This document shows, one piece after another, positions 23,036 through 35,509 of a DNA stretch of 64,000 nucleotides. Location of the stretch: assembly GCF_963082655.1 (NCBI RefSeq), contig NC_081553.1:17698643-17762642 (forward strand), in the 5' to 3' direction. The position numbers and the translations under genes were made by a program. Source of the DNA: Stomoxys calcitrans. Taxonomy: Eukaryota > Arthropoda > Insecta > Diptera > Muscidae. Each line of letters opens with the position of its first letter. The first letter of the stretch is position 1. The notes beneath the pieces were generated by a model. The model was not told where the DNA came from. It saw only the letters and a list, made by a program, of their open reading frames with translations, and did no database searches.

Positions 23036-24470
23036 AAAAACTATTAAAAAGGCATTAAGTTCGGCCGGGCCGAACTTTGGATACCCATCACCTCGGGTAC
23101 ATATGTAAGCAACCTTTCGTCACAATCCGATGAAAATTGGATAACTTATGCACCCAAATTCGGCACGGGAATTGAGTGGTCTTATAAATATAAGTCACTG
23201 TTGAATTTCAACAAAATCGGGTAATAAATAAAGCTTTTATGAGCTTCAGACCCTTAACCGGCACATCGGTCTATATGACAGCTATTGGGTTGCCCAAAAA
23301 GTTATTGCGGATTTTTTAAAAGAAAGTAAATGCATTTTTAATAAAACTTAGAATGATCTTTTATCAAATATACTTTTTTTACACTTTTTTTCTAAAGCAA
23401 GCTAAAAGTAACAGCTGATAACTGACAGAAGAAAGAAGGCAATTACAGAGTCACAAGCTGTGAAAAAATTTGTCAACGCCGACTATATGAAAAATCCGCA
23501 ATTACTTTTTGGGCAATATATCTATATTCAGCCCTATTTTTATCATGTTTGGGTCGGATGGCGGGTGGCCTAAAACTGCTCACTGTTTCAAATGTCTGTG
23601 AAATTGGATAAAAAATAATGCTTTTATGGGCTTCACACCCTTTACCGGGAGATCGGTCTATATGGCAATTATATATAAATATAGTTCGATCTGAACCATA
23701 TTTGGGGCGGATGTCGGGTAACCTAAAACTACCCACTGTTTCAAATTTCAGCGAAATCGGGTAATAAATAGGGCTTTTTTGGGTTTCAGAACCTTTATCG
23801 GGAGATCGGTCTATATGGCAGCTATATCTCAATATAGTCCGATCTGATCCATATTTTGGTCAGATCTTGGTAGGTCTAAGGCTACTCACTGTTTTAACTT
23901 TCAGCGAAATTGGGCAATAAATAAAGCTTTTATGCGCTTCAGACCCTTTATCGGCAGATCGGTCTATATGGCAGCAAGATCAAAATATAGTCCGATCTGA
24001 ACCATATTTGGGTTCTATGTTAGGAGGCTTTAAAGTACTCACTGTTTCAAATTTCAGCGAAATCGGTTACAAAGCAAAGATTTCATGGACCCTTTATCGG
24101 GAGATCGGTCTATATGTCAGCTATATCTAAATTTAGTCCGATCTGAGCCATACATAAGTCAGATGTCGGGAGGCTTAAAATAACTCGCTATTAAGAAATG
24201 TCAGCGAAATTGGGCAATAAATAAAGCCTATGGGCTTCAGACCCTTCATCGGGAGATCGGTCTATATGGCAGCTATGTCTAAATTTATTCCGATCTGAAC
24301 CATACATAAGTCAGATGCCGGGAGGCTTAAAATAACCCACTGTTTCAAATTTCCGCGAAATTGTGCAATAAATAAAGCTTTGATGGGCTTCAGACCCTTT
24401 ATTGAGAGATCGGTCTATATGGCAGCTATATGTAAATATGGTCCGATCTGAACTACAATAGTCCGATCTG
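23036..24470 (-). mobile_element. HINE-like element, family C, carrying a MITE
   Basis: 3' end on the left: AAAAAGGCATTAAGTTCGGCCGGGCCGAAC stem-loop with a diverged sub-terminal TACCCATCACCTCGGGT. Six to seven family C monomers follow (GGGAGATCGGTCTATATGGC, then AATATAGTCCGATCTGAACC). The period is ~153 bp. The MITE at 23285-23516 sits in the first monomer. The 5' end is lost at about 24470, where sequence of the opposite orientation starts. Confidence 0.75.
23285..23516 (-). mobile_element. Mariner-type MITE, copy 2
   Basis: Same family as copy 1 in reverse orientation. The left TIR is complete next to TA (23283-4). The right TIR lacks its outermost CCCAA (..TTTTTGGGCAA then TA). Inserted into a HINE monomer. 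Confidence 0.9.
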
Positions 24471-25440
24471 AACTTTATTGCAAATGGGCCGTATCAGTTC
24501 AGATTTTGATATAGTTCTTGATCTCTAGTTTGGACTTCTAGAACTCATAGACACCTCAATATTTATCCGATTTGGCTGAAACTAATCAAAAACTAATCTC
24601 CGGTTTTAACTTCGTGAACTCCTAGAAACCTCATTTTTTATACGATGTGACTGTAATTCGGCAGCAGAAATGGTCCGTGGGACGATTTTTTACATTTTCG
24701 AGGGCTTTATCTTTTCCGACGATAAAAATAAAGAGATATTGAGCTGAAACTTTGCACAGATTCTTTTTCTATCCCTAAGCAGGTTAAGTTCGAAGATGGG
24801 CTACATCGGACTATATCTTGATATAGCCCCCATATAGACCGATCCACCGATTTAGGGTCTTAGGCCCTTAAAAGCCACATTTATTATCCGATTTTGCTGA
24901 AATTTGGGAACGTAAGTAGTGTTAGGCCCTTCGACATCCTTCTTTAATTTGGCTCAGATCGGTCCAGATTTGAATGTAGCTGCCATATAGACCGATCTCT
25001 CGATTTAAGGTTTTGAGCCAATAAAAGGCGCACTCACCATAAATTCATCCCTGGTTTAATGAATAAGTCCCTCCAAAATTCACACAATATCTCATCCAGA
25101 TAGGTTCTTAAATATATAGAAGCCTTAGTTTTTGCCCGATTTAGTTAAAACTTGGTACGCAACCTCAGGGTTGCTTGACCCAAAATTTAAATAAAAATTT
25201 CGTATTTTAAGGTTACCATACCCAATGGTGGTAAAAAGAAGGGTCCGCCACCTTTCGGATATCAAACATGTAAGTACCCTATTTTTGCCGGGAGGCTTAA
25301 TCCAACATTGGTCCAAATTTCAGGAAAGTCGGTTCAGAGTCAATAAGGATAATACAAACAAATATCCAGAAATTGAAACTAGCAAACAGCAGCACTTTAA
25401 CTTTTCCAAATTGGTCTAAACCTGGTAAAATTTAACTCAA
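24471..25440 (+). repeat. HINE-like relic, family B
   Basis: Leader-like AGAGATATTGAGCTGAAACT (24732) and monomers with GATATAGCCCCCATATAGACC and ATTTATTATCCGATTTTGCTGAAATTTGGG. No stem-loop at its right end. It decays into unassigned sequence after about 25150. Confidence 0.65.
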
Positions 25441-27160
25441 TTTTACTTCTTTATACCCTTACTAGCGGAACAGGACCCGCTCCGCTGCGCCTTCTTATTT
25501 AATCTAAGCCCTATATGGTATCGTCAGGAGACCCCCCTGTTTGGGGATACTGGTACGGCCTGGATATTATATTGGTACTCTTCTCCCAAATACCTTTCAT
25601 TGGAGCCTTATATTCCAATGGTCGGTAAATATGTGCGGTATGGGGGAGTTTTTGGGGGTGAGCTGGATCTTCATATATCAGATTCGTGCTCTGACCTCAA
25701 GTACCATATTGTGATTATTGTTTTATATTTCATTTGGATGTTGGCTTTGGAGGTGGGGCGGCCCCCTAAATATCCCACCCTAAATAAGGATACAAATTTC
25801 TGTATTTAAGTTATTATAAACAAACACAATTTTTGGGTCGATTTAACCCACCCATCACCGAGATCAAGCGTTTTTGAAAATAGGTTATAGGGAGGGTCCG
25901 CCCATTAAAGTTTGGATGTAAGATCTAATTAATTCACTTGAATTTGGTGGTAGATTGGAGTAGCCAAGCTTTTTACCCCGAAAATGGATATCGGATTCAT
26001 ACTCCACTGCCAAAAACCAAATTGGAGCTGCTTATTGTTATAGTCGGTATAAATGTGTGGTTTAGGGGGAGTTTACGAGGCGTCCCTGAAACATTTTGCC
26101 ATGAAACAGATATAGATTTGAGCCCTTTTTTGCCATAATCCACAAAAAAAGGTGTACTCTACTACCAAGGACCTTATACTTCTGTCCTATTCTATCCTGA
26201 TCGGCCATTATATATTATTTCATATTATGCATATATTATTTTTAATTCCTTTTTTTGGGTAGGGTAGGGGGAGGGGGATTGCCCTCTGACACGTCCTTTC
26301 ATTTGAGTACAATTTATTTGAGCCTTTTTTTGTCTCGATCTACGGACCTGCCAAACGGTACGACGTGACCCAGATACTTGAATCCTTATACCAAAATTAG
26401 ATTCGAAATATATTGTCATAGACCTTTCTTTTAAGTGACATATTATCCCGATCGAACTGCACGTCCTATAGAAGGGTATTTAGTGGGTAGACCGACCCCA
26501 GACTCTGTCCTAATTGTGCATACCAAATTCGTTGTCAACTCCCAAAGACCTTTTATTCGATTCCCATTTTATGACACTGGACCTTTATGCCCGTTTTGAG
26601 CGTTTTTGTAATTGCCCAATCGGTAAATATGTCCTGTTGAGGGGCTTTGGGGGGTGGGGACCCCCTCCGACACCAAGGAATAAATTTTCATATCAGCATT
26701 GGGCGCTACCTTTAAATAGCTTTCATTTGATATCCATATTGTCAAAATCGGTAAAGCAATAATTTTTGTGCCAGATTTGTATTAGACTTTTAAATACCTT
26801 TCATTTGATACCCATATAGCTCAAAGCTGTTAAAGTGCCCTCTTGGGTGGTGATTTTGGGGATGAGGGACCCCCTGACACTTAGGGAAACATTTTAATGC
26901 CAAGTTCGTACTCTACTCTAAAATACTTTTTAATTTGATACCCATTTAACCCTAAGCGGTGAAGTGTCCTCTTGGGGCTTTTTTTTGGGGTGGGCCCCCC
27001 CCCCCCCCTCGAAAAAGAAGAGTGACATTTGTATATCATATTCGTACTCTACTCTTAAATACCTTTCATTTGATACCCATATTGTCCAAGTCGGCACACA
27101 TGTCTGTTCGGGTGGGTTTTGGGATGGGGCGTCCCTCCAGGTAATTTGACCCCAAAATTT
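25441..27160 (+). repeat. Type E tandem repeat region
   Basis: Repeated landmarks AAATACCTTTCATTTGATAC and CCATATTGTCCAAGTCGG, each followed by G-rich GGGGGTGGG..CCCCC stretches. Unit spacing is irregular, roughly 125-165 bp. The region opens with TTTATACCCTTACTAGCGG, a possible element terminus, and passes into the family A HINE at 27160. The same unit is found inverted at 61335-62240. Confidence 0.65.
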
Positions 27161-28565
27161 TTTACACATTTCGTGTTTTTGGGGTACCGTAAGGTAGCAT
27201 ACAAAATTTCGCTTAAATCGGTGCTATTCTTGATCGGTTCGTCCGTTCGTCCGTCGAAAGCACGCTTACTTTCGAAGGAGTAAAGATATCCGCTTAAAAT
27301 TTTGCACAAATATTTCTTAGTACTGTAGGTCGTTTGGGATTGTAAATGGGCTATATCGGTCCACGTTTTGATATACCTGCCATATAAGCCGAACTGAGGT
27401 CTTAACTTCTTGAACCGCTATAGGGCACAATTCTTATCTGATTTGGCTGATATTTTTCATGAGGTGTTTTGTTATGACTTTCAACAACTGTGCTAAGAAA
27501 AGTTGAAATCGGTCCATAACCTGATATAGCTGCCATATATACCGATCTGGGGTCTCGACTTCTTGAGCCTCTACAGGGAGCAATTATTAACCCATTTGGC
27601 TGAAATATTGCATGACGTGTTTTGTTATGACTTCCAACAACTATATTAAGAATGGATCAAATCGGTCCATAACCTGATATAGCTGCCATATAAATCGATC
27701 TGGGGTCTTGACTTCTTGAGCCACTAGAGGGCGCAATTATTATCCGATTTGGCTGAAATTTTACATGAGGTATTTTGTTATGACTTTCAACAACTGTGCT
27801 AAGAAAAGTTGAAATCGGTCCATAACCTGATATAGCTGCCATATAAACCGATCTGGGGTCTTGACTTCTTGAGCCTCTACAGGGAGCAATTATTATCCGA
27901 TTTGGGTGAAATATTGCATGATGTGTTTTGTTATGACTTCCAACAACTGTATTAAGAATGGATCAAATCGGTCCATAAACTGATGTAGCTGCCATATAAA
28001 CCAATCTGGGGTCTTGCCTTCTTGAGCCACTAGTGGACGAAGTTATTATCCGATTTCGCTGAAATTTTGTATGAGGTGTTTTGTTATAACTTTCAACAAC
28101 TGTGCTAAGAAAAGATCAAATCGGTCCATAACCTGATACAGCTGCCATATAAACCGATCTGGGGTCTTGACTTCTTGAGCCACTAGAGGGCGCAATTATT
28201 ATCCGATTTAACAGAAATTTTGTACAACGGCTTCTCCATTGACTTTTAACATGAATCGGTTTATAGCCGAATGCAGTTCCCCTATAAACCGATCTTCCTG
28301 TTTTTCTTACTCAGCCCCTAAAGTGGGCAATTCTTACTAGATTTGGCTGATATTTTTCACAATGACTTCTACGATAGTCTCTAATATTCAATGGTTCGAA
28401 ATGAACCAAAACTTGATATTGTTCCAATAACATAGCAATTATTTTCTATTATCCTTTGTTTGCCTACAAAGAGATACAGTGGCAAGAGGTCGACAAATGC
28501 GATCCATGGTGGAGGGTATATAAGATTCGGCCCGGCCGAACTTAGCACGCTTTTACTTGTTTTTA
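27161..28565 (+). mobile_element. HINE-like element, family A, with intact 3' terminus
   Basis: Short GTCY tract (27238-27256), CGAAAGCACGC leader, then a regular array. GGGGTCT landmarks fall at 27549, 27702, 27855, 28008 and 28161, all 153 bp apart. The end holds ATGGTGGAGGGTATATAAG, the perfect stem-loop TTCGGCCCGGCCGAA (28527-28541) and CTTTTACTTGTTTT. The usual 5' sub-terminal hairpin is replaced by type E sequence. Confidence 0.8.
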
Positions 28566-29922
28566 AATATTTTCGAACTTTTGCTCTATTTGAAATTGTT
28601 GACTTTTAGCCAATAATTTTTTCCCAAGACATTTAATGGCTAAAAAATGTTTGGTGAACTATTTCCATTTACTTCGCTGACTTAGTGCCTTAATTTAAAT
28701 AACCTCCAATAATTTAAACAATTTTTCATGTAATTGATAGTTTTACAGAAAATCAAATATCTTTCCCAAACCAAGGCTGACGACATAGTTACCGTAGCCT
28801 TTTTAGGTTTACAGTTCAGCAGAAAAGATCTCATTCCAAGATAATTGCAAGGTTTTGAATTACTCAAAAAAAGTTTCATAGCTTAAGTACCAAAGATCAA
28901 CCCAACCGAAAGAACAAATCCAAGGGTAATCGTTTGTGGCTTGTGATTCTAAATGATCCATTTGACTTTTGGGGTCGTGGAAAAATTCTTCTCGGGCCTA
29001 ATTGGCGGTATTGTTTGTTTTGATAAACACTCGGCCATAAAGACTATTTAGACGGCTAAAACATTTTATTATACAACAAATAATTTCCATGCCAAACAAA
29101 TGAGAAGGAAAGGAGAGAAAAAACCATTTCGTTTAATTGTTAATTGCCATATGAAAAGGCAAAACAAATTTGCTTTGCATCTCCAAAAGTGTTTAAATTT
29201 GAATGTGGCGCTGTTTTCATGGGCTCTTGAAATCCATACAAATTTCTGTACAATTAGCGGCTTATCTATGAAATATGGCTACTTAATTAAGTTTCCACAA
29301 AACACAAGACATCATCATCGGTATGGGCTCACAGCGTAAATGGAAGCCTTCGACTTCGACTTTGCTTGGTGCAGATGAGGATGGAACTGCGGCAGGCAGG
29401 GATTGAAGCTGCCACAATGATACAATGGCTCACTCACAAGCCACTACCAAGTCAAATGCTCTTCTTCTTTTTTTTCTCCAATAATTTTTGCTTGCCCCCT
29501 TTACTACGAGTACTACCATTGAGATGGGTATATTTCTTTTTTTCCTATTTGTAAAATATTACCACAGTGTGTGTATTAACATCTCAATCATTATCTCATT
29601 CCCAGGCATTGACATGAAATAGGAGTTGAAGTTAAAATACAAATAATTCTTCTTGGCAAACGCCGCTGCGCAGTCGCACTCAAATAGGGTGGAATAAATG
29701 GTGGATTTACTTGTTTGTCCGTCCGTCCCTATGTTTGCCTGTCCTGTAAATCAGAATATGTCGATGGATGGATGGAGTTGTCGATGTCTGTCTGTAGCCT
29801 ATTAAAATTTGATAAATTACTTCGCTGTTTTACAGTATTATCTATTATATGTACTTATGTTTATATGATTTTAACAAGAAATGTTTGCACAGTGTTCGGA
29901 ATCGATATTAATAACATGAAAA
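28566..29922. other. Unique sequence, no gene found
   Basis: Mixed AT-rich DNA. Short open frames show no protein signature. One GTCCGTCCGTCCC run (29718) resembles a solitary GTCY remnant. Confidence 0.55.
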
Positions 29923-31270
29923 AAACAAGTAAAAAGGCGTTAAGTTCGGCCGGGCCGAACTTTGGATACCCACCATATCGGGTATATATGTAAACCACCA
30001 TTTATCAAAAGCGAAGAAAAATTGCATGCCTTATATCCAATATCGAAATATATTCCGATTTGGACCAAATACTAATAAGTACAAGTCATTGTTCAATTGT
30101 GTAATACAAAATATTGGTCTTTTTAGTAGCTATATCTAAAAATAAACCGATCTGAACCATATACGACACGGATGTCAAAAAGCCTAACATAAGTCACTGT
30201 GTGAAATTTCAGTGAAATCGGATTTTAAATGCACCTTTTATGGGACCAAGACTTTGAATCGATATATCGGTCTACATGGCAGCTATATCCAAATCGATTT
30301 GGGCCAAGTTGCAGACAAATGTCGAAGGGCCTAACACGACGCACTGTCCCAAATTTCGGAGAAAACGGACAATAAATGCGCCTTTTATTGCCCCAAAACT
30401 TAAAATCGAGAGATCAGTCTATATGACAGCTATATCCAAATCTGGACGGATCTGCGCCATATGGCAGAAGTATGTCAAGAGGCTTAACTTAACCCACTGT
30501 CCCAAATTTCGGCGACATCGGACAATAAATGCGCCTTTTATGTGCCCAAAACCTTAAATCGAGAGATCGGTCTATATGGCAGCTATATCTAAAGCTGGAC
30601 CGATCTGGGCCAAATTTACGAGGGATGTCGAAGGGCCTTATACAACTCACTTTCCCAAATTTCAGCAAAATCGGATAATAAATGCGGCTTTTATGGGCCT
30701 AAGACCCTAAATCGGAGGATCGGTCGATATGGTAGGTGTATCCAAATCTGGACCGATCTGAGCCAAATTTACGAAGGATGCCTATGACAACTCACTGTCA
30801 TAAATTTCAGCAAATTCGGATAATAAATGTGGCTTTTATGGGCCTAAGACCCTAAATCGGACGATCGGTCTATATGGCAGCTTTATCAAAATCTGAACCG
30901 ATCTGGGCCAAATTGACGAAGGATGTCGAAGGGCCTAACACAACTAAATTTTGCATGAAACGTTTTATTGTGGTTCCCAATCGGATAATAAATGCGGCTT
31001 TTATGTGCCTAAGACCCTAAATCGGAGGATCGGTCGATATGGTAGGTGTATCCAAATCTGGACCGATCTGAGCCAAATTTACGAAGGATGTCGAAGGGCC
31101 TATGACAACTCACTGTCATAAATTTCAGCAAATTCGGATAATAAATGTGGCTTTTATGGGCCTAAGACCCTAAATCGGACGATCGGTCTATATGGCAGCT
31201 TTATCAAAATCTGAACCGATCTGGGCCAAATTGACGAAGGATGTCGAAGGGCCTAACACAACTAAATTTT
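29923..31270 (-). mobile_element. HINE-like element, family B, 3' end present, internally duplicated
   Basis: Left end AAACAAGTAAAAAGGCGTTAAG, stem-loop TTCGGCCGGGCCGAA, and sub-terminal TACCCACCATATCGGGTA. Monomers have GCGCC or GCGGC landmarks at 30378, 30531 and 30684 (153 bp). About 30687-30990 is repeated nearly exactly at about 30993-31290. No 5' terminus: at about 31271 the sequence switches to family A in the opposite direction. Confidence 0.75.
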
Positions 31271-31720
31271 GCATGAAACGTTTTATTGTGGTTCCCAACA
31301 ACTGTGCCAACTTTTGTTGAATCGGTCCATAACCGCCCATAACATACAGCTGTCATATAAAACGATTTGGGGTCTTGACTTCTTGAGCCTCTAGAGGGCG
31401 CAATTATTATCCGATTTGGCTGAAATTTTGCATTACGTCTTGCGTTCCTTGACTTCCAACTACTGTGCTAAGTATGGTTTAAATCGGTCCGTAACTAGAT
31501 ATAGCTGCCATGTAAACCAATCTCGAATCTTGATTTCTTGAGCCTCTGGAGGGCGCAATTATTATCCAAATTAGCTGAAATTGTCTCCAATGGTCTCCAA
31601 CATTCAATTCGATTATGGACCGAATCGGACCATAACTTGATATAGCTCCAATAGCATAGCAAATTATTTTCTTTTATCCTTTATTGGCCTAAAAAACGTA
31701 CCGGGAACATGTCAATGCCC
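31271..31720 (+). repeat. HINE-like relic, family A
   Basis: Three monomers reading GGGGTCTTGACTTCTTGAGC in plus orientation, ending TATCCTTTATTGGCC. The 3' subTIR and stem-loop are absent. Confidence 0.7.
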
Positions 31721-31814
31721 AATGTAGTCCCAAATTTTATGCAAAAAATATTTTGTGCCATCCAAGAATTGAGTTCTCCACAGTCTAAATACTAAATTTC
31801 TCATTAACATTACA

Positions 31815-32056
31815 TTAAGGATTATAGGCATCTATGATAAGGGGCCTCCTTTTTTTATGCCGAGTCCGAACGGTGTGCAGCATAGCGACACCACTTGATA
31901 GAGAAGTTTGAACATGGCAGGATACCTTGCAAATGTAGCCAGCATTAGTAAGGGTATAACCACCGATGATAATTTTATTGATGTTCACGTCGGGATTTGA
32001 ACCCAGGCGTTCGGCGTCATAGGCAGACATGCTATCCTCTGCGCCACGGTGGCCTC
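31815..32056 (-). mobile_element. tRNA-derived SINE
   Basis: Minus copy. GGATTTGAACCCAGGCG is the complement of the B box (about 31993-32009). GCTATCCTCTGCGCCACGGTGG (32029-32050) is the complement of the A-box head. The body carries GCCGAGTCCGAACGG (31859) at its 3' side. It is interrupted by diverged bases but otherwise full length. Confidence 0.8.
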
Positions 32057-33398
32057 CTCTCTACGATCATTTTATTAAAAAGTGAATTTGTGAACTGTTT
32101 AAGTTGGACACAGTCCAACAATATTCAGATTTGTTTCTTTATATTCCTATATACTTCTTATAGGGTCCTGGGTGTGTGGGTCCTCATAGTTTAATTTTTG
32201 TGCATCGATTTCTTAATTCCCAAAAATGCCTTCACCACCTCTAGCTTTCGCCTGCTCTGAACACTGTGCTCCAGCAATGTTAACAAGCAATATTTAATAT
32301 TTCGCAGCATCATCTCCATCATCATCATCAACATGGTGCTGGTTGGCTGGCTGGCTGCTTGCTTGGTGGATTGCCCAACTGACTGGTGGCTGGTATCATT
32401 TTCCTTTCTGTTGTGTGGCTGTGTGTCTAAGAGTGGTTTGGGGCCGTGTTAAGTGAAGATTATTAAACGTATCTCACCCAAGGGAGCACTTAACAATTCG
32501 TTAAGTTACCGACGCTTACGTTTCGGTTATGTTACGGCTGCTGGTGGTAGAGATTTTATTTCACTTCACATACTGCATACTGCCAACAACCACTCCCCAC
32601 CAATTTGGATAAGTATTCACATTCAAAGGGAGGGTACCCTCTCTTCGCCAAACTCTGCTTGGTCGACACTTTCAATTAAATACCATTCTTACAGAATTCA
32701 TCGAAAATTTGTATGCTTTGCCATTTTATGCAGTGATATAATCTGATTATTGCGGAGAAAAATAAATGGGAGAGCGTAAAGAGAGCCAGGAGAGAGATTG
32801 TGTGCTTGACTTGTAAGGGTGGTTGCCTTGTTTAGCTTGATTGGCGATGTTGCTTGTTGTGGGTTTTATTGATGAGAGAATTTACCGCACCATTCTCTAT
32901 TTGCTGATATACTCCCCAGTCCATTGACATGAACTCTCCCTCCATGTTTAGTGCTGTCTGTGAATGCCTCTATGTGTGTGTATGTATGTGTGAATTGTCA
33001 CTTTCATGTACTTTGGTAATGTTGTGGCGGTTGTTGTTATGAGGGGCTTCCTTGTTTTTTGTAAAAAGAGGGTGGAATTTTCAAGTGCTTGCAGTGATGT
33101 TGTGATAAAGCGATAAAAGTAATTGGGGTGAAATTTTGTTTTATCGCTTCATCCCCAACCCCGATGTGGTGTCATGTCTTTCTGTTGTTTGTTAATGGCT
33201 GATGCCCTTCTCCACTCCAAAGCCTTGAACTTTTTGTGTCCTCATAAATAATACAATAATGAATTGGTTTTACAGTTGCACAGTGGGACATTGCCATAAA
33301 AACATACTAAAAAACAAAAATATTAAAAAAATTATATAACAAATAAAATTAAAATAAAATAAATTAGCGTTTATTTATTAACGTTTTCATATATACTA
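32057..33398. other. Unique sequence, no gene found
   Basis: Contains CATCATCATCATC and GGCTGGCTGGCTG runs (32305-32360) and a TGTGTGTATGTATGTG run (32973). From 33252 to about 33395 it carries one arm of a direct repeat that reappears at 34006, on the far side of the fold-back transposon. Confidence 0.55.
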
Positions 33399-34005
33399 AA
33401 GGGTGATTTTTTTGAGGTTAGGATTTTCATGCATTAGTATTTGACAGATCACGTGGGATTTCAGACATGGTGTCAAAGAGAAAGATGCTCAGTATGCTTT
33501 GACATTTCATCATGAATAGACTTACTAACGTGCAACGCTTGCAAATCATTGAATTTTATTACCAAAATCAGTGTTCGGTTCGAAATGTGTTCAAATTTTG
33601 ACAAATTTTGTTCAGCGATGAGGCTCATTTCTGGTTGAATGGCTACGTAAATAAGCAAAATTGCCGCATTTGGAGTGAAGAGCAACCAGAAGCCGTTCAA
33701 GAACTGCCCATGCATCCCGAAAAATGCACTGTTTGGTGTGGTTTGAACGCTGGTGGAATCATTGGACCGTATTTTTTCAAAGATGCTGTTGGACGCAACG
33801 TCACGGTGAATGAACACATTTCGAACCGAACACTGATTTTGGTAATAAAATTCAATGATTTGCAAGCGTTGCTCCTTAGTAAGTCTATTCATGATGAAAT
33901 GTCAAAGCATACTGAGCATCTTTCTCTTTGACACCATGTCTGAAATCCCACGTGATCTGTTAAATACTAATGCATGAAAATCCTAACCTCAAAAAAATCA
34001 CCCTT
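33399..34005. mobile_element. Fold-back Tc1/mariner-type element with ~200-bp inverted arms
   Basis: 607 bp, flanked by TA on each side (33397-8 and 34006-7). It begins AAGGGTGATTTTTTTGAGG and ends with the complement. The arms (33399-33600 and about 33808-34005) are near-perfect inverted copies that include the first ~25 codons of a transposase (MNRLT..LQIIEFYYQNQCSVRNVF). The centre (33603-33808) is a forward piece of the catalytic domain: FSDEAHFWLNGYVNKQNCR, MHPEKCTVWCGL, GGIIGPYFFKDA. Most of the DNA-binding domain and the last catalytic segment are gone, so it cannot encode transposase. As single-stranded DNA or RNA it would form a long hairpin. Confidence 0.9.
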
Positions 34006-34107
34006 TACAATAGTGAATTGGTTGTACACTTGCACAGTTCGATTTACTATGAAAATACTAAACAAAAAAAAAAAATTGATAAATAAAAAAAAAGAAAGTT
34101 TGAAAAA

Positions 34108-35005
34108 TAAACAAGTAAAAGCGTGCAAAGTTGGTGCAAAGTACCCTCCACCATGGATCGTATTTGTCGAGTTCTTTTCCCGGCATCTCTTCTTAGGCAA
34201 AAAAAGGATATAAGAAAAGATTTGCTCTGCTATTAGAGCAACATCACGATATGGTCCGGTTCGGACCACAATTGAATTATATGTCGGAGACCTGAGTAAA
34301 ATGTCAGCCAATTCGAATAAGAATTTCGCTCTTTGGGGGCTCAAGAAGTAAAATAGAGAGATCGATTTATGTGAGAGCTGTATCAGGCTATAGACCGATT
34401 CAGACCATAATAAACACGCATTTTGATGGTCAAGAGAGAATACGTCGTACAAAATTTCAGGCAAATCGGATAATAATTGCGACCTCTAGTGGCTCAAGAA
34501 ATCAAGATTCAAGATCGGTTTATATGGCAGCTATATCAGGTTATGAACCGATTTGAGCCTTATTTGGCACAGTTGTTGAAAATCCTAATAAAATAAGTGG
34601 TGCAAAATTTCAGCCAAATCAGATAGGAATTGCGCCCTCTAGAAGCTCAAGAAGTCAAGTCCCCAGATCGGTTTATATGACAGCTATATCAGGTTATTGA
34701 GCGTCTTGGGGCTCAAGAAGTCAAATCCGGGGATCGGTTTATATAGAAGATATATCAGGCTATATATCATTTGGATCCATTCTTAACAGGATCGTTGGAA
34801 GTCGTAATCGAAAGCTATGTGCAAATTTCAGCTGAATTGGATAATAGTTGCAGCTTCTAGGAGCTCAACAATTCAAGTCGAAGGACCACTATATATGAGA
34901 ACTACATCCAAATCTGAACCTATATGGCTGATTTGCAATATCAAAGACTTGCATCGACAAGAAGTATTTGTGCAAAATTTCAAGCGGCTAGCTTTAAAAC
35001 ATGCC
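34108..35005 (-). mobile_element. HINE-like element, family A/D, 5' end lost
   Basis: Left 3' end AACAAGTAAAAGCGTGC with sub-terminal TACCCTCCACCATGG; the stem-loop core is deleted. Four to five monomers follow, then the leader (CAAAATTTCAAGCGGCTAGC). It stops where the next small element begins, so no 5' hairpin or GTCY tract. Confidence 0.75.
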
Positions 35006-35007
35006 AT

Positions 35008-35190
35008 TCCGGCCGGGCAAAATGTTTATACCCACCACCATGGGATGGGGATGTACTATCCTAGTCATTCCATTTGTAACATCTCGAAAAATTTGATCTA
35101 CAGCTAAATTTATTTTGTGTAAATTTTTACCAGAATCCATGGTGGTGGGTTCGCAAGATTCAGCCCGGCCGAATGTTTTTACTTGTTTCT
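35008..35190 (+). mobile_element. Miniature HINE-like element (~180 bp)
   Basis: Both ends but almost no interior. Left: TTATACCCACCACCATGGGA and CATTCCATTTGTAACATCTC. Right: CCATGGTGGTGGG, stem-loop TTCAGCCCGGCCGAA and TTTTTACTTGTTTC. Neither the GTCY tract nor any 153-bp monomer is present. A CCGGCCGGG just left of the 5' end may be part of a neighbour. Confidence 0.75.
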
Positions 35191-35206
35191 TGTTTTATTT
35201 CATGCA

Positions 35207-35478
35207 TTTTTATACCCTCCACCATAGGATGGGGGGTATACTAATTTCGTCATTCTGTTTGTAACTACTCGAAATATTCGTCTGAAACCCCATAAAGTAT
35301 ATATATTCTTGATCGTCGTGACATTTTATGTCGATCTAGCCATGTCCTTCCGTCTGTCTGTCCGTCCGCCTGTCCGTCCGTCTGTTCGTCCGTCTGTCCG
35401 TCCGTCTGTTCGTCCGTCTGTCCGTCCGTCTGTCCGTCCGTCTGTCCGTCCATCTGTCCGTCCGTCTGTCCTCCGTCT

Positions 35479-35509
<31 letters not shown>

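Noticed and set aside
29366..29554. Short frame followed by T-rich tract, considered as a small secreted protein
   Set aside because: The hydrophobic run arises from poly-T; no signal-peptide-like start and no similarity.
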